DNA of 64,000 bases, from NCBI GenBank assembly GCA_902514665.1, contig CABXRS010000001.1, positions 1 to 64,000 on the forward strand, written 5' to 3'. Positions 17,915 to 26,484 of the stretch are shown piece by piece. Source of the DNA: an uncultured Pelagibacteraceae bacterium (GTDB taxonomy: Bacteria; Pseudomonadota; Alphaproteobacteria; Pelagibacterales; Pelagibacteraceae). The notes below the pieces were generated by a model that had not been told where the DNA came from, ran no database searches, and worked only from the letters and a program-made list of their open reading frames with translations. The position numbers and the translations under genes were made by a program. How positions within the stretch are numbered: position 1 is the first letter of the stretch; every line of letters begins with the position of its first letter.

Positions 17915-18460
17915 TTATAAAAGGGCCCCTTTATGGGGCCTTTTTTTTTCAAAAAAAGAAATTCCAGCAAATTCATTTTGATTTAAAAGGGAAAGTTTTT
18001 TTAGGTTATCTTTTGAAACACCACCAAGAATAACAACATCTTTATATGTCATTTTTGAGAGTAATTTAAATTTATTTATTCCCAGAAAGTTTTTATTTTT
18101 CTTAAATAAAGAAGAAATAAAAATCTTTACTACTTTTTGTTTCTCTTTTGTTTTAATTTCCTTGAAATTATGAGCGGATCCAACAATCTCAAAGTTTGTT
18201 TTGTAAGTATAAGATAAATGATTAAAACTTTTATTAAAGGATGGTATATAGGCACCATCTAAATTAAGTTTCATTGCTAGCTTAATATTATTAGATAAAT
18301 AAAATTTAATTGATTTTCTTTTGCAGTACTTTTTAATTTTTAAAATAAGTGTTTGACTAGTTTTTTTTAATGAATAGTCTCTAAATATGATTGTAGTTTC
18401 TTTATCTTGTTTATCAATATTATTTGCGTCAAATTTATTAATAAAGTAATATTTTTTCAT
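17915..18460 (-). CDS. Degenerate ThiE/TenI-family protein
   Basis: About 181 aa from ATG at 18460 (a longer reading to 18487 would overlap yggS). It resembles the thiamine-phosphate synthase beta/alpha barrel: DGAYIPS where ThiE has DGVHLGQxD, IVGSAHN near the phosphate loop, VVILGGVSKDNLKKL, and AGISFFE at the end. The pyrophosphate-binding GQ-D residues are not present, so catalysis by the standard mechanism is doubtful. The last eight residues (RPHKGALL) are coded within the terminator stem. In relatives a thiE-like gene neighbours yggS near leuS. Function uncertain. Confidence 0.6.
   Translation of the reverse strand: MKKYYFINKFDANNIDKQDKETTIIFRDYSLKKTSQTLILKIKKYCKRKSIKFYLSNNIKLAMKLNLDGAYIPSFNKSFNHLSYTYKTNFEIVGSAHNFKEIKTKEKQKVVKIFISSLFKKNKNFLGINKFKLLSKMTYKDVVILGGVSKDNLKKLSLLNQNEFAGISFFEKKRPHKGALL
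17921..17949. terminator. Bidirectional terminator, porin / thiE-like gene
   Basis: Stem GGCCCC (17924-17929) with GGGGCC (17935-17940), 5-base loop, flanking A/T pairs, then nine T's at 17941-17949 on the plus strand; the minus strand reads out into CTTTTATAATTT. It ends porin transcription and, in reverse, the thiE-like gene, whose last codons lie inside it. Confidence 0.88.
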
Positions 18461-18469
18461 CATATTTAT

Positions 18470-19129
18470 ATGCATAGTACAATACAAAATTTATTAGACA
18501 TTGAGACTAATATTAAAACTCATCTTAATAAAATAAATATTCATAAAAATCCCAAAATTGTTGCAGTTTCTAAGACTTTCAAAATTGATAAAATTTTGCC
18601 TCTTATAGAATATGGTCATATTGATTATGGTGAAAATAAAGTTCAGGAGGCCGCAGAAAAATGGAAAGAAATAAAGAAAAAAAATTCAAAAATAAAATTA
18701 CATATGATTGGAAAATTACAAACAAACAAAGTTAAATTCGCGGTTCCATTATTTGATTATATTCATTCAGTAGATAGTGAAAAACTTGCAAAAAAAATCG
18801 CCGATGAACAGAATAAAATAAATAAAAAAATTAAAATATTTTTGCAGGTAAATATTGGTAATGAAAATCAAAAATCAGGAATTGGCAAGGATAACTTGAA
18901 CCAACTAATATCTTACTGTAAAGGGATTGGTTTAGATCTAGTTGGTCTGATGTGTATTCCTCCTGCAAATATTGATCCTGAAAGTTATTTTGATGAGATG
19001 CAAAAAATTAATAAAAGTAAAGGTTTTTCAGAGTTAAGTATGGGAATGTCTTCTGATTTTCTAAAAGCCGCTGAATACTCTTCAACTTATATAAGAATTG
19101 GATCTAAAATATTTGGTCAAAGATATTAA
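18470..19129 (+). CDS. yggS: YggS/PLPBP pyridoxal-phosphate homeostasis protein
   Basis: PLP-binding, alanine-racemase-fold protein that maintains vitamin B6 and amino acid balance. From ATG at 18470 it is 219 aa, starting MHSTIQNLLDIE; the earlier in-frame start at 18407 adds 21 non-homologous residues. Motifs: VAVSKTF with the PLP lysine (about residue 36), YGENKVQEA near 57, HMIGKLQTNK near 80, and LSMGMSSDFLKAAEYSSTYIRIGS near 191-214. It diverges from the thiE-like gene with only about 9 bp between starts. Confidence 0.93.
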   Translation: MHSTIQNLLDIETNIKTHLNKINIHKNPKIVAVSKTFKIDKILPLIEYGHIDYGENKVQEAAEKWKEIKKKNSKIKLHMIGKLQTNKVKFAVPLFDYIHSVDSEKLAKKIADEQNKINKKIKIFLQVNIGNENQKSGIGKDNLNQLISYCKGIGLDLVGLMCIPPANIDPESYFDEMQKINKSKGFSELSMGMSSDFLKAAEYSSTYIRIGSKIFGQRY

Positions 19130-19620
19130 AAAATTTTTATTTTTGAATTTTTTTTAATCAATTTAAGCATAATCAAAAAATCTTTTTCTTTTAAAGCTAC
19201 ACACCCGGCTGTAGGTTTGTAATCTTTGGTTAGATGAATAAAAATACAACTGCCTTTACCAATAATAGGTTTTTTATAATTATACTTAATTGGGATTAAT
19301 AAATCATATATATGATCTTTTCTTGTTAACTTTTCGTGACTGACTTTTTTATCTATTTTAAAAAGCTTGTTATATTTTCTTGGAAAATTAATATCATCAC
19401 ACCAACCCATATTTTTTTTTATTTCTATACATTTTAATGAAGTAGATGGTTTTATTATTCGATTTTTTCTAAAATAGAGATTTTCAATTTCAAAAGTTCC
19501 CTTAGGTGTTTTTTTATCTCCCTCTTTTTTATTGATTGTTGAACCTTTTTTACCAATAGAACACCTAAATTTGAATTCACCAATTTGAAGAGTGTGTTTA
19601 TTTTTTACAAAAATTGTCAT
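19126..19620 (-). CDS. L,D-transpeptidase catalytic-domain (YkuD) protein
   Basis: YkuD enzymes make 3-3 peptidoglycan cross-links or attach lipoproteins. The 164-aa protein has the motif region FIHLTKDYKPTAGCVAL near residues 127-143, with His and Cys spaced as in YkuD (H then T-x-G-C), and upstream KKTPKGTFEIENLYFR corresponding to the TPxGxF motif. There is no obvious signal peptide, which is unusual for a periplasmic enzyme; it resembles the short DUF-type YkuD proteins of proteobacteria. It overlaps yggS convergently by 4 bases. Confidence 0.8.
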   Translation of the reverse strand: MTIFVKNKHTLQIGEFKFRCSIGKKGSTINKKEGDKKTPKGTFEIENLYFRKNRIIKPSTSLKCIEIKKNMGWCDDINFPRKYNKLFKIDKKVSHEKLTRKDHIYDLLIPIKYNYKKPIIGKGSCIFIHLTKDYKPTAGCVALKEKDFLIMLKLIKKNSKIKIF

Positions 19621-20195
19621 ATTCTCTTTCTGTGAGTCCTCAGATTTTAATAATATACAAGTTTAAACCATTATATCATATTCTTGATGAACTTGATTTG
19701 AATTTAAATTTTAACATCATTTTTGCAGATAATAAGGATTTATTAAATTATACAGAAAAAGAGCATATTAATTATTTGATCGTGTCCAATAAAAAAAATT
19801 TGGATATTGGTAATCAATTTGTTTTAGATAATTTACCAATTAACATTTCTAAATTATTAGAAAAAATAAATATCGAATTCTTAAAACTACAATTTAATAG
19901 TCAATCTGAAGTTAAAGTAAGTAACTACATGATCAACCTTAATTCAAGAGAGATGTTTACAAAAAATACCAAGCTTAAGCTGACAGAAAAAGAAATTAAT
20001 ACAATTATTTATTTATCTAAATTAAACAAACCAGTTAGTATTGTTGAATTACAAGAAAAGGTTTGGAGCTATCAATCTAATATAGAAACTCATACCGTTG
20101 AGACACATATTTATCGATTAAGAAAGAAAATTATAGAAACTTTTAATGATAACGAATTTATAATGAGTAAAAAAAATGGTTATCAAATTAAATAA
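19614..20195 (+). CDS. Winged-helix regulator with pseudo-receiver domain
   Basis: 193 aa from TTG at 19614; GTG at 19632 (MSPQILIIYK) is an equally good start that avoids overlapping the divergent gene. The C-terminal ~80 residues are an OmpR/PhoB-type winged helix: KLTEKEINTIIYL, VWSYQSNIETHTVETHIYRLRKKI, and NGYQIK. The N-terminal ~100 residues look like a shrunken receiver, but the beta3 end reads YLIVSN, without the phospho-acceptor Asp, and the acidic pocket is missing. It probably acts without phosphorylation. No sensor kinase is nearby. Confidence 0.75.
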   Translation: MSYSLSVSPQILIIYKFKPLYHILDELDLNLNFNIIFADNKDLLNYTEKEHINYLIVSNKKNLDIGNQFVLDNLPINISKLLEKINIEFLKLQFNSQSEVKVSNYMINLNSREMFTKNTKLKLTEKEINTIIYLSKLNKPVSIVELQEKVWSYQSNIETHTVETHIYRLRKKIIETFNDNEFIMSKKNGYQIK

Positions 20196-20295
20196 GAAAA
20201 ATCCAATGGCTAAAGATTTGTATACTAAAAAGTACAAGCCAAAAATAGTTAAGCCTAAAAAAGGAAAGGGTAGTTTTAAACGAAAGAAAACTTAA
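20176..20295 (+). CDS. arfA: Miniature ArfA-like ribosome rescue factor
   Basis: A 39-codon ORF from ATG at 20176, overlapping the previous gene by 20 bases in another frame (a second in-frame ATG is at 20206). The product is very basic and contains KIVKPKKGKGSFKRKK, which aligns with the core of E. coli ArfA (RVEKNKKGKGSYMRKG): aromatic 8 residues before KKGKGS, basic residues at -7 and -5, aliphatic at -4, Lys at -2. ArfA recruits RF2 to ribosomes stalled on non-stop mRNA. The N-terminal NPMAKDL is my recollection of alphaproteobacterial versions. It ends 2 bases before a convergent gene. Confidence 0.62.
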   Translation: MVIKLNKKNPMAKDLYTKKYKPKIVKPKKGKGSFKRKKT

Positions 20296-20297
20296 TT

Positions 20298-21227
20298 TTA
20301 GAGCCTTGCTCCAATTTGTTGGATTATTTTTGATGACATTTCTGTTCCTTTCTCAAGACATTCTTTTGTAGATAATTTATTTATGTACCCATGCAAAAAT
20401 CCAGCAGCAAAGAGATCGCCAGCACCTGTAAGGTCTACAATTTTTAAATTTTTATGAACATTACTTTCAATAACTTCATCTCCATTAATTGCTATCGCTC
20501 CTTTTTCACCTCTAGTTACAACCACTAATTTATTAAGTTGTTTTGAAAAGTTTATGACTTCTTCAAAATTTTTAGCTTCAATTAATGAATTCATCTCTTG
20601 CTCGTTTGCAAAAGTTATATCAAGTTTGTTTTTAACTAAGTTTAAAAAATGAGGCTTGTGTCTATCCACACAAAACAGATCAGAGAGAGACATAGCAACC
20701 TTTTTTGCACTGCTCATTGCTTTATCAAAGGCTTTCTTAGGTTCTCCTTCATCCCATAAGTACCCTTCCAAAAATATTATTTCACTATTTTTCACTACAT
20801 CAGAATTAACATCTTTTTCATTAATTTTTCCTGCTGTTCCTAAAAAAGTACACATTGTTCTCTCTGAATCTGGTGTTATTAAAATCAAACATGTTCCAGT
20901 TGGCAATACCTCTTTCTTTTTTGAATAAAAGTATTCTACATTTTCTTTTTTAAGTCCATCCTCATAGTGGCTTCCAAATCCGTCATCTGAAATTTTTCCT
21001 ATGAAACCAACTTTATTTCCAAGTTGAGATATGCCCACTATTGAGTTTGCAACAGATCCTCCTGAAATAGTTTTTTCAATTTTAAGATTTCTTAATAAAT
21101 TTTGAAATTCATTCTCATTGAAAAATAATTTCATTGTGCTCTTTGTGAGATTATTTTGCTGAATAAATTTGTCATCTACTTTACAAATGACATCCACTAT
21201 TGCATTTCCTATTCCTAAAATTTTCAT
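20298..21227 (-). CDS. PfkB-family adenosine kinase
   Basis: A 309-aa ribokinase-fold sugar/nucleoside kinase. N-terminal GIGNAIVDVI, the GGSVANS substrate motif near residues 56-62, FIGKISDDGFG, and the C-terminal PfkB signature DLTGAGDLFAAGFLHG near 264-279 with the catalytic Asp in GAGD. The pattern matches alphaproteobacterial adenosine kinases (phosphorylating adenosine to AMP), so that is the likeliest substrate, though ribokinase-type sugars cannot be excluded. It abuts nth with a one-base gap in the same direction, forming a dapB-nth-kinase run. Confidence 0.85.
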   Translation of the reverse strand: MKILGIGNAIVDVICKVDDKFIQQNNLTKSTMKLFFNENEFQNLLRNLKIEKTISGGSVANSIVGISQLGNKVGFIGKISDDGFGSHYEDGLKKENVEYFYSKKKEVLPTGTCLILITPDSERTMCTFLGTAGKINEKDVNSDVVKNSEIIFLEGYLWDEGEPKKAFDKAMSSAKKVAMSLSDLFCVDRHKPHFLNLVKNKLDITFANEQEMNSLIEAKNFEEVINFSKQLNKLVVVTRGEKGAIAINGDEVIESNVHKNLKIVDLTGAGDLFAAGFLHGYINKLSTKECLEKGTEMSSKIIQQIGARL

Positions 21228-21228
21228 G

Positions 21229-21882
21229 TTAAGCCTTTTTGGTAATAACAGGTTTTTTTCTATTTGGGTAGCAAGTACTACATATTTTGCAGCTTAAACC
21301 ATAGCAATTTCTTGCTTTACAATATTCTCTACCATAAAAAATTATTTGTAAATGAAGTTTAGACCAGTTTTTTTTAGGAAATATTCTTTTTAAATCCTTT
21401 TCAGTTTGAATTACATTTTTGCCATTCGTTAAACCCCATCTTTGAGCGAGTCTATGAATATGTGTATCAACAGCAAAAGCTGGATATCCAAACCCCTGAG
21501 ACATCACTACGCTAGCAGTTTTATGTCCTACACCAGGCAATTTTTCAAGTTCTTCAAAAGTTTTGGGTACCTTACCTTTATGTTTTTCTAATACTTGTTT
21601 TGACATTAAGTAAATACTTTTGGCTTTAACTCTAAAAATTCCAATTTTTTTAATTAATTTTTCAATTTTTTTTCTTCCTAATTTTACAAAGTGTTCTGGC
21701 TTGTAATATTTTGGATATATATCTTTTGTTACATTGTTAACATTTACATCTGTGCATTGTGCAGAAAGTAGAACTGAAATCAATAATGTAAAGGTATTTT
21801 TACTTTTTAAAGGAACAGGAGCTTTAGGATAAATTTTATTTAGAGATTTAATAATGATTTTTGATTTTTGTTTTTCATTCAT
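21229..21882 (-). CDS. nth: Endonuclease III (DNA glycosylase/AP lyase)
   Basis: Base-excision repair of oxidised pyrimidines. The 217-aa protein has the helix-hairpin-helix LPGVGHKTASVV with catalytic Lys (about residue 121) and the catalytic Asp in FAVDTHIHR (about 139). The C-terminal cysteine cluster reads C-x4-C-x4-C-x2-C-x2-C (from REYC to STCYP), not the standard C-x6-C-x2-C-x5-C of the [4Fe-4S] loop, so the iron-sulfur site may be altered. The first base overlaps the dapB stop, so the two are translated together. Confidence 0.9.
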   Translation of the reverse strand: MNEKQKSKIIIKSLNKIYPKAPVPLKSKNTFTLLISVLLSAQCTDVNVNNVTKDIYPKYYKPEHFVKLGRKKIEKLIKKIGIFRVKAKSIYLMSKQVLEKHKGKVPKTFEELEKLPGVGHKTASVVMSQGFGYPAFAVDTHIHRLAQRWGLTNGKNVIQTEKDLKRIFPKKNWSKLHLQIIFYGREYCKARNCYGLSCKICSTCYPNRKKPVITKKA

Positions 21883-22658
21883 TATGAAAAATCAAGCAAA
21901 TCTCTCATAGAATACAACCCCGGTCTTTTTTTCATTAACCATTTAGAAGCAACCAAAGCTCCATCAGAATAAAGTGCTCTATCGAAAGCCTCATGGTTTA
22001 ACGTAATTTTTTCTTTTCCATTTGAGAATTTTACCTCGTGTTCTCCTATAATTTCGCCTTTTCTAATTGAGTTAAAATTAATTTTTTTTCCATAAGGAAA
22101 AAATTTTTTATTCAAGAATTTTTTACCAATTAAATTATATAAATTTTTATTTTTTCCATCTGCAATTCCTTTACCAAGCATTAATGCAGTACCAGATGGA
22201 TAGTCTTTTTTATACTTGTGATGTACTTCAAATATTTTACTCAAGTATTCATCATTCAATGATTTTGAGGCAATCTCAGTTAAATACATTAATAAATTTA
22301 CACCTAAGCTCATGTTTCCAGCTTTTAAAATAGGTATCTTTTTTGAATATTTTTTAATTTGGTTTTCTTGGTTCCTAGTAAAACCTGTAGTGCCAATTAC
22401 TACCTTTTTTCTTAGTTTTGAAGCTATTTTGAGTATTTCGAGCGTACAATTTGGAACTGTGAAATCAATAATTATATCAGTTTTTTTAAATGCTTTATCA
22501 GAATTTAACTCAGGTTTAACTCCATTAAACTTTTTATTTATTAATCTATTTTCTGTAAGTGTAACTAGTTTAAAGTTTTTACTTTTCTTTGAAGACTTAA
22601 TTAATTGTTGGCCCATCCTGCCCATGCAACCAGAAATAGCTAAGTTAATTTTTTTCAT
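21882..22658 (-). CDS. dapB: 4-hydroxy-tetrahydrodipicolinate reductase
   Basis: NAD(P)H-dependent reduction of hydroxytetrahydrodipicolinate in lysine and diaminopimelate synthesis. The 258-aa protein has the nucleotide-binding ISGCMGRMGQQL (about residues 8-19), IIGTTGF-type VIGTTGFT near 91, and the active-site EVHHKYKKDYPSGTAL near 145-160 with the catalytic His pair and Lys. Length is normal. It follows dnaJ in the same direction with a 36-bp gap and overlaps nth by one base. Confidence 0.95.
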   Translation of the reverse strand: MKKINLAISGCMGRMGQQLIKSSKKSKNFKLVTLTENRLINKKFNGVKPELNSDKAFKKTDIIIDFTVPNCTLEILKIASKLRKKVVIGTTGFTRNQENQIKKYSKKIPILKAGNMSLGVNLLMYLTEIASKSLNDEYLSKIFEVHHKYKKDYPSGTALMLGKGIADGKNKNLYNLIGKKFLNKKFFPYGKKINFNSIRKGEIIGEHEVKFSNGKEKITLNHEAFDRALYSDGALVASKWLMKKRPGLYSMRDLLDFS

Positions 22659-22694
22659 TATTAAAATACTAACTCTTTTTATTTAATTAGTCTT

Positions 22695-23822
22695 TTAATT
22701 TTTCCAGAAATCTTTAGCTTTTTGAAAGAATTTTTTAATACTTGGATTTGATTTTTCGTTTTCAATATCTCTGAATTGTTCTAATAATTCCTTTTGTTTT
22801 TTGTTTAAATAAACAGGCACTTCTGTTTTAACCTGAACATATAAATCTCCGTAGTCACCTCTTCTCATAAATGGCATACCTTTACCCTTTAATCTAAATT
22901 GTTTACCATTTTGAGTCCCATCTGGTATTTTTATTTTTGCTTTACCACCATCAATAGTTGGGATTTCAATTGTTGTCCCAAGTGCGGCATCTGCAAGAGA
23001 TATTGGAAATTCAAAGAATAAATTTTCATCCGATCTTTTAAATAAATTATGTGAATTAACATTAACAAATAAATACAAATCACCAGTTGATCCTCCTCTG
23101 CTTCCAGCCTCTCCTTTTCCTGCCAATCTGATTCTTGTACCATCATCAACTCCTCTTGGAATGGTTACAGCTATTTTTTTTGAAGCTTGTGTTTTTCCTT
23201 GACCATTGCAGTCACTACAAGGATTTGTAATTTCTTCTCCATTACCGTTACATTGAGGACAGGTTTGTTGAACAGTAAAAAAACCTTGATTAGATCTTAT
23301 CCTTCCATTACCTCCACAATATGAACATGTATCGGGTGAAGAGCCTGGTCTTGAACCATTTCCTTTGCAAGTTCCACATTTCTCAGTTGTTGAAAATTTT
23401 ATATCTTGTTTCTTGCCATGATAGGCTTCTTCAAGAGAGATAGACAGATCATATCGTAGATCTGATCCTCTATTATTAGTTCTTCTATTTCTAGATCTAC
23501 TACTACCACCAAAATCTCCAAAGAAGTCCTCGAAAATATCTGAAAAATCTGCACCACTAAATCCCCCAAAGCCACCACCAGGTCTTCCGCCTCCATTTTC
23601 AAAAGCAGCATGACCAAAGTTATCATAGTTCTGTTTTTTTTCTTTATCAGAGAGAATTCCGTATGCTTCACTAGCTTCTTTAAATTTCTCTTCAGCTTTA
23701 GTGTCACCAGGATTTTTATCGGGGTGATATTTGACTGCTAATTTTCTGTAGGCTGATTTTAAGTCTTCGGGACTTGCGTTTTTACCAACGCCTAGGACAT
23801 CATAATAGTCTCTTTTAGCCAT
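22695..23822 (-). CDS. dnaJ: Chaperone DnaJ
   Basis: Hsp40 co-chaperone delivering unfolded clients to DnaK and stimulating its ATPase. The 375-aa protein has the J domain with HPD (KYHPDKNPG near residues 31-39), a Gly/Phe-rich linker (about 75-110), a zinc-binding domain with four CxxCxGxG-type repeats ([32 protein letters not shown]), and the C-terminal substrate domain. It follows dnaK by 29 bp and is presumably co-transcribed from the dnaK promoter. Confidence 0.97.
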   Translation of the reverse strand: MAKRDYYDVLGVGKNASPEDLKSAYRKLAVKYHPDKNPGDTKAEEKFKEASEAYGILSDKEKKQNYDNFGHAAFENGGGRPGGGFGGFSGADFSDIFEDFFGDFGGSSRSRNRRTNNRGSDLRYDLSISLEEAYHGKKQDIKFSTTEKCGTCKGNGSRPGSSPDTCSYCGGNGRIRSNQGFFTVQQTCPQCNGNGEEITNPCSDCNGQGKTQASKKIAVTIPRGVDDGTRIRLAGKGEAGSRGGSTGDLYLFVNVNSHNLFKRSDENLFFEFPISLADAALGTTIEIPTIDGGKAKIKIPDGTQNGKQFRLKGKGMPFMRRGDYGDLYVQVKTEVPVYLNKKQKELLEQFRDIENEKSNPSIKKFFQKAKDFWKN

Positions 23823-23851
23823 TTAATTACCCCAGACTTTTAAATGTCAGT

Positions 23852-25777
23852 TTATGCGCTTTTTTCTTTGTTCTCGTCTTTTACTTCTTCAAAATCAGCA
23901 TCAACAACATTTTCGTCTTTTTTACCTGCATCATCTCCACCATCATCTTTTTCAGACTCTGGTTTTGCGCTTTGTTGTGATTTATAGATTGCTTCTCCAA
24001 GTTTCATAGAAGCTTGAACTAAAGCTTCAGTTTTTTTCTTGATATCCTCGATATCTTCACCTTTTAATGCCTCTTTTACAGCAGATGATGCATTTTCAAT
24101 TGTTTTCTTTTCTGCGTCAGAGATTTTTGTTCCATGCTCTTTTAAATTCTTTTCAGTAGAGTGAATTAAAGTGTCTGCTTGGTTTCTTATATCAACTGAC
24201 TCTCTTTTTTTCTTATCAGCATCTTTGTTAGCCTCAGCATCTTTAACCATTTTTTCAATTTCTTCATCACTTAGCCCACCTGAAGCTTGAATTTGAATTT
24301 TTTGCTCTTTACCAGTTCCTTTATCTTTTGCAGATACATTTACAATACCATTTGCATCAATATCAAAAGTTACTTCAATTTGAGGAACTCCTCTTGGAGC
24401 AGGAGCGATACCCACAAGCTCAAAGTTACCTAATGCTTTATTGTCAGTCGCCATCTCTCTTTCGCCCTGTAAAACTCTTATAGATACAGCTGGTTGATTA
24501 TCTTCAGCTGTTGAAAATACTTGGCTTTTTTTAGTTGGAATTGTTGTATTTTTATCTATTAGTTTTGTAGAAATACCACCAAGTGTTTCAATACCAAGTG
24601 ACAAAGGAGTAACGTCCAATAAAAGTACATCCTTAACATCACCTTGGAGTACACCAGCCTGAATTGCTGCACCCATAGCCACTACTTCATCTGGATTAAC
24701 ACTTTTATTTGGATCTTTACCAAAAAAGTTTTTAACTTCTTCTAGAACTTTAGGCATTCTAGTCATACCACCAACCATTACAACTTCATCAATTTCACTA
24801 GCATTAATCCCAGCGTCTTTCAAAGCAGTTTTGCATGGTGGAATTGTTTTAGCAATTAAGTCTTCTACTAGGGCTTCGAGTTTAGCTCTAGTCATTTTTA
24901 AATTAATATGTTTGGGACCTGTTTTATCAGCAGTAATGAATGGTAAATTAATATCTGTTTGCTCTGCAGATGATAATTCTATTTTTGCTTTTTCAGCAGC
25001 TTCCTTCAGTCTTTGTAAAGCAAGTTTATCAGATTTAAGATCAATACCGTTATCTTTTTTAAATTCTGAAACTAAATAGTCAACAACTGCATTATCAAAA
25101 TCCTCACCACCTAAAAATGTATCACCATTAGTAGATTTTACTTCGAATACACCATCACCTAACTCTAAGATTGAAACATCAAATGTTCCACCACCTAAAT
25201 CATAAACAGCAATTTTTTTATTTTGCTTTTTATCTAAACCATATGCAAGTGATGCAGCTGTTGGTTCATTTATAATTCTTAAAACTTCTAATCCAGCAAT
25301 TTTTCCTGCATCTTTAGTCGCTTGTCTTTGCGCATCATTAAAATATGCTGGCACAGTAATTACCGCTTTAGTTACAGCTTGACCTAAGTACTTTTCAGCA
25401 GTTTCTTTCATTTTTTGTAAAATAAAAGCAGATATTTGAGATGGAGAATATTTTTCTCCTTTCGCCTCAATCCAAGCATCACCTTTTTCAGAATTTACTA
25501 TTTTAAAAGGAGCAGCTTCAACATCTTTTTTTACTGTAGGATCATCAAAGTTTCGACCAATTAATCTTTTGACTGCAAAAATGGTATTTTCAGGATTTGT
25601 CACCGCTTGTCTTTTAGCTGGCTGCCCTATTAATTTTTCACTTTCATCAGTAAAGGCTACAACTGAAGGAGTTGTTCTTGCACCTTCTGCATTTTCTAAT
25701 ACCTTGGCTTGCGTTCCTTCCATTATTGCGACGCATGAGTTTGTTGTACCTAAATCTATTCCAATAATTTTGCTCAT
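23852..25777 (-). CDS. dnaK: Chaperone DnaK (Hsp70)
   Basis: ATP-dependent chaperone. From ATG at 25777 it is 641 aa, starting [14 protein letters not shown]; an in-frame ATG six codons upstream is disfavoured because AGGA is correctly placed for the inner one. Nucleotide domain: IDLGTTNS, phosphate loop [25 protein letters not shown], and [11 protein letters not shown]. The substrate domain and an acidic C-terminal tail ending [16 protein letters not shown] are complete. A close RpoH-type promoter lies upstream. Gene order grpE-dnaK-dnaJ gives the full folding machine. Confidence 0.97.
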   Translation of the reverse strand: MSKIIGIDLGTTNSCVAIMEGTQAKVLENAEGARTTPSVVAFTDESEKLIGQPAKRQAVTNPENTIFAVKRLIGRNFDDPTVKKDVEAAPFKIVNSEKGDAWIEAKGEKYSPSQISAFILQKMKETAEKYLGQAVTKAVITVPAYFNDAQRQATKDAGKIAGLEVLRIINEPTAASLAYGLDKKQNKKIAVYDLGGGTFDVSILELGDGVFEVKSTNGDTFLGGEDFDNAVVDYLVSEFKKDNGIDLKSDKLALQRLKEAAEKAKIELSSAEQTDINLPFITADKTGPKHINLKMTRAKLEALVEDLIAKTIPPCKTALKDAGINASEIDEVVMVGGMTRMPKVLEEVKNFFGKDPNKSVNPDEVVAMGAAIQAGVLQGDVKDVLLLDVTPLSLGIETLGGISTKLIDKNTTIPTKKSQVFSTAEDNQPAVSIRVLQGEREMATDNKALGNFELVGIAPAPRGVPQIEVTFDIDANGIVNVSAKDKGTGKEQKIQIQASGGLSDEEIEKMVKDAEANKDADKKKRESVDIRNQADTLIHSTEKNLKEHGTKISDAEKKTIENASSAVKEALKGEDIEDIKKKTEALVQASMKLGEAIYKSQQSAKPESEKDDGGDDAGKKDENVVDADFEEVKDENKEKSA

Positions 25778-25797
25778 AATTTTATATCCTGACAATC

Positions 25798-25825
25798 ATA
25801 TAAGGTTTAAATTCTGATCTACAAG
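25798..25825 (-). promoter_or_regulatory. Heat-shock (RpoH) promoter of dnaK
   Basis: On the minus strand CTTG (25825-25822), exactly 17 bases, then CTTATAT (25804-25798). This matches the alphaproteobacterial sigma32 consensus CTTG-N17/18-CYTATNT at every defined position. Start of transcription would be near 25791, with a short leader holding AGGA before the ATG at 25777. Confidence 0.75.
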
Positions 25826-25837
25826 TTGATCTAAGAA

Positions 25838-26476
25838 TTATTTATCACCTTTATTTTCTTTGTTTTCCACAGTTTTTTCATCTTTTTTAGAAGTTTTCTT
25901 AGATACACCTACCAAAGAAGGCCTAAGCAGCCGATCTTTGATGGTAAATCCTTTTTGAATTTCTTGAATAATTGTTCCTGTTTCTTTTGTATCATCCTCT
26001 ATTTCCATCATAGCTTGATGAAAGTTAGGATCTAACTTTTTATTTAAACTTTCTATTGGTTTAATATTATTTTTTTCAAAAATTGAAATTGTATCCTTTT
26101 GAATAATATTTAAATGCTCCAAAGATTTTTTAAGAGCTTCTGTTCCTTTTAATTTATCATCAGTTTCCAAAATTTGTTTTGATCTTTCCAAGTTATCAAT
26201 TAAATTTAATGCTTCTTTAGCAAAACTATACCCTCCATATTCAAATGCTTCCTCTTTTTCCTTTTCAAATCTTCTTCTTTGATTTTCCATCTCAGCAAAA
26301 GCTCTTACTACTTTATCCTCAAGTTCAGCAATTTTTTCCTCTGGAGTAGTCTCTTCAACTTCTTGATTTGCATTTTTATTAATCTCATTGTTTAAATTTT
26401 CCTCAGGCTCAACCGTTTTTTTTTCTGGCTCCTGATAATCATTAGTAGTCGTATTTTGGTTTTCTTCTTTTTCCAT
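25838..26476 (-). CDS. grpE: Nucleotide exchange factor GrpE
   Basis: Releases ADP from DnaK. The 212-aa protein has an acidic, low-complexity N-terminus (about 1-50), a long coiled-coil with AFAEMENQRRRFEKEKEE near residues 63-80, and the beta domain with NFHQAMMEI near 149-157 and GFTIKDRLLRPSLVGVS near 173-189, both diagnostic. It is 60 bp upstream of dnaK, which has a separate promoter. Its start is 36 bp from divergent rdgB. Confidence 0.95.
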   Translation of the reverse strand: MEKEENQNTTTNDYQEPEKKTVEPEENLNNEINKNANQEVEETTPEEKIAELEDKVVRAFAEMENQRRRFEKEKEEAFEYGGYSFAKEALNLIDNLERSKQILETDDKLKGTEALKKSLEHLNIIQKDTISIFEKNNIKPIESLNKKLDPNFHQAMMEIEDDTKETGTIIQEIQKGFTIKDRLLRPSLVGVSKKTSKKDEKTVENKENKGDK

Positions 26477-26484
26477 TAAGTCAT

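Noticed and set aside
23852-26476. CIRCE/HrcA element in front of grpE or dnaK
   Set aside because: No TTAGCACTC-N9-GAGTGCTAA-like inverted repeat in either gap.
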